Made by a program: the position numbers and the translations under genes | Source of the DNA: Hygrocybe punicea | Taxonomy: Eukaryota > Basidiomycota > Agaricomycetes > Agaricales > Hygrophoraceae | Direction: 5' to 3' | NCBI GenBank assembly: GCA_963556145.1 | Contig: OY744462.1 | Span: forward strand, 2,356,001 to 2,420,000 | Length of the DNA stretch: 64,000 bases | Shown here: one piece after another, positions 55,262-64,000 of the stretch | Layout: every line of letters starts with the position of its first letter | Position numbering within the stretch: position 1 is the first letter of the stretch | The notes under the pieces: model-generated | What the model saw: only the letters and a program-made list of their open reading frames with translations | Database searches by the model: none | What the model was told of the DNA's origin: nothing

Positions 55262-57472
55262 ATGGCACCGAAAGTGAGTTCAGGCATTTTCTCGTTGGCA
55301 CTTCACACATGTTGATAGAGGAATACGCAGCGCAAACGCGCCGATACTACGGTCACCCCTGCGGGAACGTCGGCCGCTACGACGCGAGGCACTCGCAATT
55401 CCGCCAGGATAACGAAGGCATCAGAAGACGCCGCCTCCAAGTCTGCACTGACTACAATGGCCACTACGTGAGTTTCTCGCTGTCTGAAATCAAATTTCTG
55501 TTCTTCTCTCATCCATCCGTCAACAGCGCTCAAAACGCGAATTTGGAGGTTGCGGTAAATGCGCATACATTCTCACTCAGTGACTACCTTCATTGTGCAT
55601 CTGAAACACTCGTTTCATTAGGCCGCACCCCCTGCCAAGAAGCCAAAGACAGCCAAGCCGAAAGCGACGAAGGGCAAGGCCACGACGAAAGGAGCGTCCA
55701 AAGCCGCTGCATCGTACGTTTCGCTGCCAGTTCGGTCATTGCGTGTCTGACCTCGCAGCAATTCCTTGTCCGGTGTTTTTTATGGCTCACTTTTCGCTCG
55801 GAAAAACAAAAAAAAAGATTTGATGACGTAATTCCACGTGTTTTTAATGCTTCTTACACGTGGCTGACCTCCAATTCCAGGTACTTGCATGGTGAGTTTA
55901 TGATTTTCAACCCATCGTCGTGACCACTTTCCGCTCTGTCCTGTCCCTGTCCGCCGCCGCGTGGGCGTCTTTCAGCCTGAATTGGTGTACTGGTGGCCTC
56001 CTTAATCTTGACCCGCATGCGGTTATCGTCTCTGCTTTGTTGTTCTTCTGACGCTATCAAAAATCTTAACGCCAGCGACGATGAGTCTATCCCAAGTAAA
56101 CTTGTTCCAGTGAGTGCAACGACCTACTTTTCGGGAACCTGGTTTTTCCTCTCGCCTACATTAACTTTCTGCCCCCACGCCACTCCTTTCACCCTCAAGA
56201 CAAACGCCGTCAACAAGGCGCTGACACCAAACCATGAAATAGAGCAGCCAAAAGATGCTCCGCTTACAGTACGTTTTCTGTACAACACCCACCAGAGTCA
56301 ACTGTAACTTATGTAAACGTTCACCGTCGTCGTGGCGTTTGACAGGATTCAACGAAAGCACTGCCACCAATACCGAAATCTTATGAACGTTACAACGCTT
56401 CCCGCGCCTTGACGCTATTCCAAACTTATGCAGACCCCGAGGTTCCGAACGTTATTAGCCCTGAAGGTTTCACTCAGTTATGCACGGACGCGCACATTCC
56501 TATGGACGGCGCATTGCCGTTAGTACTTTCATGGCAGCTTCAGGCAAAGGAAATGGGCAAATTCACGAAGGAGGAATGGGTGAAAGCTATGGCGTCGTTG
56601 CTGTGAGTCCGAGTCTGCTTACTACTTCATGCTCTTACGTGTTGTTATAGAATCTCATCATTGCCGCAACTTTATCTCGCTGTCACGGACTTGGACAGTT
56701 TATTGATTCGTAGCAGCCAACCCCTCAAACGCACCTCGTCATCTTCACCAGTGAAGAAGAAGGCAGGGGACGAGCCTTATGACAGGACGATGTACTGGAC
56801 GTATGCTGCCGATCGAAAGGCAGCGTTTCTAAAGTTGTATCTGTTTTGCTTCGCCCTCGCCAAACCGGAGTGAGCCCCACGCTCCGTCTCTTCTCCTCTT
56901 TGACTAATATGTGAATCCCAGACAAGCTAGGAATATTGATATGGAGGTATGTCGTTCATAATCTGGGGTTCGGATAGAATAAACTGTTTATGTGCTATTC
57001 AGACAGCAACGGCTCTTTGGTCCGTCCTTCTCATGCCCCAGTTCTCCATCATGGGAGAGGTGATTGAATTCATCAACGTGAGCTTCGGATTTTCAACGAC
57101 CAGCCCAAGTCCTTTCTGACTTCGCTGGACCTCATAGGAAAAGGGTACATACAAAGGGGCGAATAAAGACCTTTGGGGCATGGTTCGTACCTTCATTCGC
57201 CCCTATCGGCTTTCCAAGGATGTGGTGAAATTGTCGGCTTACATGGTCTTTACCAGATGCTTGAGTTCTGTCGGACTGTCAAGCCCAGTCTAGAAGATTA
57301 CGAGGCAGATGGGGTTTGTTTCCTTTCCATGTTTTATCTGCAACAACATAGAGGCCTGACATAATCTCTCTCAACAAAGGCCTGGCCTACACTGTTGGAT
57401 GATTTTGTGATATGGAAGAGAAGTAAGATGAGTAATGGACAGAGTGGTACTGCTGCCGATGCGGATGCCTGA
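55262..57472 (+). CDS. DCN1: DCN1-like cullin neddylation factor with basic N-terminal extension
   Basis: Dcn1 promotes attachment of Nedd8/Rub1 to cullins by binding the cullin and the E2. The first exon is short (ATG at 55262, MAPK) and joins to a basic Thr/Ala-rich exon (RNTQRKRADTTVTPAGTSAA). Further down comes a Lys/Pro/Ala stretch (PAKKPKTAKPKATKGKATTK). The PONY domain spans about 56360-57440: FQTYADPEVPNVISPEGFTQ, WQLQAKEMGKFTKEEWVKAM, AFLKLYLFCFALAKPE, ARNIDMETATALWSVLLMP, MLEFCRTVKPSLEDYEADGA and WPTLLDDFVIWKRSK, ending in TGA at 57470. Exon joins between 55500 and 56340 are uncertain, so the extension may be partly misread. About ten introns. Confidence 0.82.
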
Positions 57473-57620
57473 TCATGAGGGATTGTGCATGCTTTTTTTT
57501 GTCTTTGGTGAAGTGATTCAATACATTACTATTCACGGACTTGAGAACTACAGAAATAATTGAAACAATTGGTGCGAGAGTTGGAACTAGTCAATATATG
57601 CGGCGATGGCTGGGTGGAGG

Positions 57621-58193
57621 TTACGAGATGGACGCCAGGTCCACCTCTGCGTTGTTCTGCTGTTGAACCGCCCCATCTTGTCTCCCTTGCTCCGCGGCGT
57701 TTTCCTTATAGGCGGGTGCGATTGTGCGAAAAAATTGAGAGAACTCCTCCAGCGATACGGTCCGCCCTTCCAATGCGTCGGGCGAGAAATACAGCGGGAC
57801 AGTTTGTGATTCACGTTCCTCGTGGGAGCGTTTTCGCCTCAGATCGAACCGAGAGGTCACCAAGGGGGGCACATCGCTCCTGGGTACTAATAAGGAGAAA
57901 TCATCATCAACGGAAGCGGCAGAAGCTGTGGTGACTCGGTGGGCTCGGATGCGATCGGAGACGGGAGGAAGCCCGAGAGATGCACGCACGACCTTCCATC
58001 GTCCCTCGGCACGAGGATACCTGGGCGCGACCGTACGTGAGGTGAATGAGGTGCCTCTGGCGGCTGCGGCGGCCATCTTGAAGGGGGAGGTCAGCACTTG
58101 CATTCGGCATGCGAGGGCACTTGTAAGGATTATGATCAAGATGAGGGCAAAACGACCTATTGTCGACTGTGCGATACGGCCATGAACAGCCAT
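57621..58193 (-). CDS. hypothetical protein with N-terminal membrane segment
   Basis: A single-exon frame of 190 residues from ATG 58193. Residues 12-32 (IGRFALILIIILTSALAC) form a membrane helix or signal anchor. The rest is Arg/Ser-rich and polar with an acidic C-terminal part (EGRTVSLEEFSQFF). No family is recognised. Composition is coding-like and there is no competing gene; it lies between convergent DCN1 (148 bp away) and co-directional NOT4. It could be a small ER or mitochondrial membrane protein. Confidence 0.5.
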   Translation of the reverse strand: MAVHGRIAQSTIGRFALILIIILTSALACRMQVLTSPFKMAAAAARGTSFTSRTVAPRYPRAEGRWKVVRASLGLPPVSDRIRAHRVTTASAASVDDDFSLLVPRSDVPPLVTSRFDLRRKRSHEERESQTVPLYFSPDALEGRTVSLEEFSQFFRTIAPAYKENAAEQGRQDGAVQQQNNAEVDLASIS

Positions 58194-58385
58194 TGGTCAG
58201 ATACGGCGTCAGGGCAGCGGGAGCGATGTTTATGGCGGATGAAAGCACAAGTCGCGGTTGTGCAAAGTCACGTGATGACTTCACATTACAGATATTCGAA
58301 TCTCGATTACGCTTGCCGTAGGCTGAATAAAAATACGTGCGAGGTATCGAAGTTTTTGAAAACAAATAAATTCCCCATGAATTCC

Positions 58386-61300
58386 CTATATCTCGGTAAG
58401 AGGTTTGATTGTCTGCATTTTCTCCATAATCTCCCGAACTTCCGCTTCCGCAAACACAGCAGCTTCCTTGGCCACAAGTAGCTTCTTCTCCAGCTCGTCC
58501 GCGGTCATGAGTCTCATGGTGCCACCGTCATCAACCATTCCGATATTGTCGAAGCGACGTAAAGTGTTCCCCACACGAGGCAGGAAGCCATGACGATCCC
58601 ACCCGTTGTCGTTGAATAACATTACGGCACGCACAGCTGCAGTGTTTATGTCGCGATGAAGCTCCTCCAGTTTTGATAATTGAACTTCCATCCATCGTGC
58701 TCGACGCTCGAGAGCAAGTGTTAATGCGGCAACTTCATCCTCTTTTCCTGGCCCATCATCACCACCATCATCCAGAAAATCGTCTCCCTTCAGCATATCG
58801 CGTAAGACACCGTCAAACGAGGAACTATCATCCCATGTCGTGCGAGGGAGAAGCCGCAATAAATCAGAAATAGTTTGGGTTAAAGTTTCCAACAGTTGTT
58901 GAAAGGAAGACACTGCATTGTCGATGGAACCTGACGGCATGTTATTGGCGAAGGAACCACCGCCGACCGACAGTGCAGATAATGCATGGACCAATGGACC
59001 ATACTCTAAGGGCATTCTCGCAGCTGGATTAACTTTCTGCAAATCGAAGAAAGGATGATTTGGAAGATCCATAATTGGATGCTTCAGGTTAATTTCCTCC
59101 AGAAGCTCCTCGACAGACGTAGGATCACTGGACAAGGAATGATCCACCGACTGGGCTCTAGAATTATTGGAGCTTGATTCATAAACTTGAATAGGTTTGT
59201 TGACTGCGATGTGGGAAGTTTCAAGTACCGGTGTAATAGAAGCTCGGGTCTCCGGAATCACCTCTTCCTCCTTGGGGACTCGAATTGGCTTTGAACTGGG
59301 CTTGTTCTTCTTGGGTCTTTTCGATAACAAAGGTACTTGAGATGGAGGTTCAGGGGCTACAGCAGGGGCTGTTGTCGCCTTAGACGCTTGTCGAGAGGAG
59401 GTTGGCGACGATGTCGATTCAGGGCGCTTTGAAGGTTTCGGAGTATCAGTTTGCTTGACTTTCTTCACTTGTACAGCCTTCTCTCGCTCGGCTTGCGCAG
59501 CTACTTCATTCTCCGCCTTCGCGGCTCGCTCTTTCTCCAATTTGGCGGCCTTGTCCCTTTCCATCCGAAGCGCCTTGTCTTTCGCAGCATTCTCCCTTTG
59601 CAACTTCTCCTGCTGTGCTTTCAGTATTGCAGCCTTTTCCTTCTCCGCAGCCTTCTCTTGTGCGGCTTTCGCTTTTTCTGCGGCCTTTGCTGCAGCTTTC
59701 TCCTGCGCAACCAATTGTTTTTCGGCGGCCTTTTCCGCAGCCGCAGCCTTCTTGGCCGCCTTCCGCTCAGCCTTGATCTGTGCCTTTTCGTCAAGCGCAA
59801 CTGGTTGATCATCTGTCGTCATATGCTCCTCGCGCCGGGGGCCGCTATTTGTGCGAGGTTCAGTGGCTGATGTTAAAGCAGGGAAGTCGGAGGGGGAAAG
59901 AGGGAGTGGCGGTGACGAGGGCGGTGTGAACACTGTACCACAAGGGTGGTTGTAGAACATGTGGATAGCATAGGTCAGTATCAGCAGTGGACATATGGTA
60001 AGGGATGAAGAGAAGGGGAGAAGGGGAGAGTGATGTTTTGCCTTTTCTAATCGCAGTTCCAGCTCATTTATGAGTCCAAAGGGAGGACGGGAACAAAGGG
60101 GAAGATGGGTGATACCTCAGGGCCGATAATGTCTGCACTGAGGAAGCACTGTGCTCGGTAACTGACCCGGGACACTCTCCCATCAAGGAATGGGAACAAG
60201 TACTTACCATAAGCAGATGCATCGGGCTTGGCTGATTGTCCGGAACTGGTCCCATAGCCATGAGTGATTGACATAATAGAACTTGGCAGTACACCTTGAG
60301 GATATGACAGGCCGGGAGGACCATCAGTCAGGTGATTAGACGAGTTCTCCAAGGCAGGAGGGACGAAGTATCCGGGTTCCGAGGGCAACATAGGTGGGGC
60401 GAACCTCGCTGACATGATAGCAGGATCATGGAAAGTAGGCTGAGGAAGGGCGAACTTGTGTTGATCTGCATCATTAATCAAACCATGAAATCGTACATGT
60501 TATGGGCATGTGAAGGGTTAAATAGTCAATAAGGCAATCATCATACACATGGAAAGTGCACACCAGAAGGATTATGAATAATGTTCGACTGAATCCGACT
60601 GGTGTGGATCAGATCTCTGAACTGAGTCTCACTCATGCTCGGTTCGAATGGCTGGAACCGACCGTGTTGTTGAGCATACGTCGCCGAAGCTGGCATTGAA
60701 TGTACGAGGGGCGAGGTTGGTGGCGGATATCCGTAATCAGACTGCAGTCGTGTTGGTGGTATCCATTGAGGCTGTGCTGGGGTCGAAGGAAACTCTCCTG
60801 AAGTATAAAAAGACGTCTGACTATCGCTGTTGCTCATTGGCGAGGGCGCGTGAAGCGGGGAGGAAGCCGTAGTCGAGACCTTCCGCCCTCGTGCAAACCC
60901 GAAGCGTGATACCTTCCTACCACCATCATCGTCTAAAGGCGAGTATTGTGTTCTATGCAACGAGGTGTTCGTGGATTCATCAGTGTTATCTGAAAAAGGG
61001 TTGAACGATCCCGTATAACTCGACCCTTCGGGTGATTGCTTTTCAAGGGGTGCGATCGACAGCGATCTTCCCATCGATGGATCGCATACTGCGTGACTAG
61101 GACTATGTGGGTATGGTGACCCTGGAGGCGCCATAAAGGCGGTCGAAGATGAGTCGGGAGCTTTTAGCCCCGGGAAGGCATCAAAATAACTGCCATGGAA
61201 GGGCGCGTTGACCTCGGCCTCAAAGTCTAGGGCCGTGGCGTTATTAGCATCATCTCCAACGAGTTTCGGATCCATATTGAAGCTAAAACCACTGAACTGC

Positions 61301-63303
61301 CCATCTCTCGCACTCAAAGTCTCGAGAGTACGGTCAAGATCGGGGAAGGGACTAGCAGCTACAGAAGTCAGAGTGGTTTCCCACCTGGCCTTCACATCGT
61401 CGAGGAGTGTTTTGGCCGCGATCGACATTTGATAGGACGTTTGGGATGCCAGAAGTGGTGTGGGCGGCATCTGAGGCGATGTGGTTTCAAAACGGACAGG
61501 TCTATTACTTGGTATTGGTATTCCAGGGGGAGCAGTCAAGCCGGGAGGAGCAGTAAGAAGACCAGGTGGCATAGACCGTGCAGATAAGATAGATGCCGAT
61601 GAAGACTGTACCGACTCTGTTGATCGGGGCCTAATTGCTGGTGACAATGGTGCAACGTCCTGAGAGCCCGATCCCAAATCAGATTCAAAGGCAACCGAAG
61701 AAGTCGGCGAACGACATGGCGGCGGCGGCGGCGGAGAGCTATGGTGTTCCTTTTTCTGCCGCAAGGCCTTCACATCAGCGGGTGTGGCAGGTCTCTGAGG
61801 CAATAACGTAGATGCTGGCGTTGGTGGACGAGAAGAAGAAGCTTGAGAAGAAGACTTCGTAGTAGTACTGATAGATCCAGCTTTGCGGTCTTGGTGAGTG
61901 CGTGCAGTGACACTGGGGGGGCGTGTATCGGAATGGGGCGTTACCGTGTTGCGCGGTTGACGGGTTCCACCACCTCGCCGCGTGTGGCGTGTCAACGTCG
62001 AGGTTGATGGCGTATGGCTGGCTGCTCCAGATGAGAAACCTTTCTGTGCCCAGGACGCTGCTCGCGGCAAGCCTGCATTTACAGAATCAACACACAGCGC
62101 TCCCATTAATGTCGGTAAATAAACGTACCATCCGATTCGTCGACTCTTTTGCTTGCTGTGATCGTTCTAGACCTGCTCTCCGTCGCTTTCATAGTATGTT
62201 TCCTAGGAATAAAAAAAATCAATGTTACTGGTTGTTGGGCGATCCAACCGGGTACGCACAACGTTGTCAAGTCCTCTTTGGTGAAACAATCTTTCTCGTC
62301 GCCCCACTCATGAAGGTTCATGCAGCCATGATCGCTGCAAGATATACCACGAAGGAACGCCAAGCAATACTTAGTAGTACCATGACTAGCTCTCATAACA
62401 TCACGACCGCCACCAGGAGAGGTTGTTCCGTCCACAGCACCAATGGCACGCGCTGCGTCCTCTCGTCGGTGATATGTGATATATAGGCCAACTACCGGAG
62501 ATCCACCTCCAGAAGGCGTGCGCTTAACGAGCAGTATCTTGGTGATTTTGCCATATTGACCAAAATATTCATTGGAACGTAGAGTTGGAATGAGCTTAAT
62601 GTCAAACGATGTCAATGGTCGGAAGGTGTCGCGGGGAAATCCGACCAACCTCTTCTTTGGCAAAACGAGGTCCGATGCCGACAACGTATACCACGTTGCG
62701 TTGAACCACGCGCACGTTGGAAAGGTGGCGCCTACCCAAGGCGTCTAATTCCTTACGCTCCCGTTCCCTTTGTTTCTTCTGTTGGGTAAGGCGTTTATGA
62801 CTGAGAGGTGAAAGTGCGAAGCGGCCATTCAGAAACTACGGAAGAAGAGGGAATGAATGAGACCGTACTCTTCTTTAGCAATAGGCTTGAATTGCACGGC
62901 CTCGTCGGTGTAAACTCTCCTGCAAGCGGGGCAACGCCCATTGAGATTCTCCTTGATGTGGTGCCAACAAAAGCGGCAAACCTAGAAACCAATGATGTAG
63001 AACGGCCCAACACACTATGAACTACGACAATACCTGATAGCCGCAAATGCATGGCTTGAAGTTGAGATCCGAGATGTCCATCTCCTCAAGACAAAGCGGG
63101 CATTCCGCGTCCTCCTAATGCAAACCATAAGTATAAACGGCAAAATGAACCAAGGTTCTGCATCAAAAAAAACTCACTCCCTCGTCGTCGCTCCAATACG
63201 CGTCTTGAACCCCAGCCAAAACGTGCGACTTTGACTGAGAGACAGAAAAGCCGGCATGTACAACCGGAGCAGGAAGTGAAGGGTGAAGTTTGGACGAAGT
63301 CAT
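58386..63303 (-). CDS. NOT4: NOT4: CCR4-NOT complex E3 ubiquitin ligase
   Basis: Not4 is the ubiquitin ligase of CCR4-NOT, acting in mRNA decay and co-translational quality control. The start at 63303 gives MTSSKLHPSLPAPVVHAGFS. The C4C4 RING reads ECPLCLEEMDISDLNFKPC, CGYQVCRFCWHHIKENLN, GRCPACRRVYTDE. Then a basic helix, the RRM (RVVQRNVVYVVGIGPRFAKE, YFGQYGKITKILLVKR, AARAIGAVDGT) and a CCCH finger (TKYCLAFLRGISCSDHGC, MNLHEW). The C-terminal two thirds are Ser/Pro-rich (60541-62106) with a further exon (60220-60470) and a final exon (58386-59935) containing an Ala/Lys/Glu-rich coiled coil (KAAKKAAAAEKAAEKQLVAQ) and a conserved acidic helical end. Total length is well over 1,200 residues, long for the family but usual in basidiomycetes. 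Confidence 0.92.
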
Positions 63304-63674
63304 TGTGCAGAATGTGGTTTGGGGCACTGGTATGGGGGTAAAGATAGCGAAGAGGCACGCCTGGAAACGCGACAATGAGGCGAAGCAATTTATTCTCACG
63401 CTTGTTTGTGGTCATCTATTTGCGCACATGTTTAATTTATATCGTGAGAAAGATCGCGGTAGAGCCTGGGTTCGACGTTTGGTCTGCGTTCGATCTACTA
63501 CGCGTGAAGCTTGTTCGATGATTGGAGGTTCAACGTTCAACGTTCACCCCGAATCGATGGCAGAGCCCAACTCGTGTCAGCTCAACCCTATCATCGAGCC
63601 CGTCTTTTAAACCTGACAAACTGCAGAGTCGTCCGAGCAGATTAGATTCTTACAGGAATGAGGAATACATGGGG
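63304..63674. other. gap between NOT4 and PDCD5
   Basis: Contains the NOT4 promoter and PDCD5 3' UTR. Plus-strand frames here (63290-63610) lack domain support. Confidence 0.5.
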
Positions 63675-64000
63675 TCAAATGTCGAAGTCGTCATCAAAAT
63701 CCTTTCTCCGCTGAAACTAGGACAGAACGTCAAAGAGATATATATATAAATTACGGAGAATTGTGCACAACTTACCACAATTTTGGATTCCTTCTTGGTC
63801 GTCGTTCCCTGTGCCTCCTCCATCTACGCGACACAGCTGCGATAAATCACTCCGCAGCCAGTCAGAACCCGTATGTACGCACCTGCTCCAACAGCTCAAT
63901 AAGTTGGTTCTCGCTGACCCGACCTCGGAGCTGGCCAGACTGTGCCATCCGCAACAGAATGCCCTCGATCTGTTGCGATCGGCCGGGACTAACAAGCGCT
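63675..64000 (-). CDS. PDCD5/TFAR19-family protein, 3' part
   Basis: The gene runs off the right end of the window; its 5' end is not included. Visible exons give RSQQIEGILLRMAQSGQLRG, RVSENQLIELLEQ, MEEAQGTTTKKESKIV and, after an intron, FQRRKDFDDDFDI with stop at 63675. This is the C-terminal half of the three-helix PDCD5 fold, with FQRRK and an acidic tail as in the family. PDCD5 proteins bind DNA and chaperonins and are nuclear or cytosolic, about 130 residues long. Confidence 0.9.

Noticed and set aside
57560..57934. Plus-strand frame of 124 codons
   Set aside because: Arg/Pro-rich antisense of the better-formed minus-strand membrane protein at 57621-58193.
59451..59870. Two plus-strand frames rich in Leu/Phe or Ala/Ser that look like membrane proteins
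   Set aside because: They are antisense to the Ala/Lys/Glu-rich coiled coil of NOT4; reversed Lys/Glu codons give Phe/Leu/Ser.

Overview
The window is nuclear DNA from a basidiomycete fungus, very probably a mushroom-forming Agaricomycete. Genes carry many short introns (about 45-60 bp) with GT..AG ends and CTRAY-like branch points. They are tightly packed, often head to head. The family content is typical of Agaricomycetes: NACHT-WD40 and NACHT-ankyrin STAND proteins, an HNH-nuclease gene, a DUF7330-like protein and several clade-specific hypothetical proteins. I cannot name the species. All exon joins are read by eye from frames and splice signals, without transcripts.

Layout. 0-4.4 kb: an acidic clade-specific gene interrupted by a 201-bp palindromic MITE, then an HNH-nuclease gene. 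4.4-10.8 kb: gene-poor, with an LTR-like stretch, a 644-bp hAT-like element and decayed TPR fragments on both strands. 10.9-21.9 kb: a probable mitochondrial protein, a clade-specific hypothetical, Rpp20/Pop7 divergent from eRF1 (SUP45), a senescence/spartin-domain protein and another hypothetical. 22.1-24.8 kb: a decayed NACHT-ankyrin gene. 25.2-31.4 kb: a secreted GH88, two hypotheticals, degenerate repeats, and a HAD-family haloacid dehalogenase with TAG where a Trp codon is expected. 32.7-39.4 kb: VPS1 dynamin, a Tc1/mariner-like transposase with introns, a conserved basidiomycete protein and NTF2. 39.4-40.8 kb: AT-rich DNA with a 69-bp minisatellite. 40.9-48.8 kb: two NACHT-WD40 genes, tail to tail, 26 bp between stop codons. 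48.9-64 kb: a dense housekeeping block with a DUF1770-like protein, GPI12/PIG-L head to head with RAD18 (31 bp between ATGs), a DUF7330-like protein, CIA2/MIP18, DCN1, a small membrane protein, NOT4 and the 3' part of PDCD5.

The housekeeping genes cover translation termination, tRNA processing, nuclear import, vesicle scission, GPI-anchor synthesis, post-replication repair, Fe-S delivery, neddylation and CCR4-NOT. They do not form one pathway. The accessory theme is STAND/NLR-like proteins: two apparently intact NACHT-WD40 genes, one dead NACHT-ankyrin gene and TPR debris, set among non-autonomous transposons and minisatellites. The most unusual signals are the MITE that may act as a new intron, the Trp-to-TAG change in the dehalogenase and the tail-to-tail NLR-like pair.
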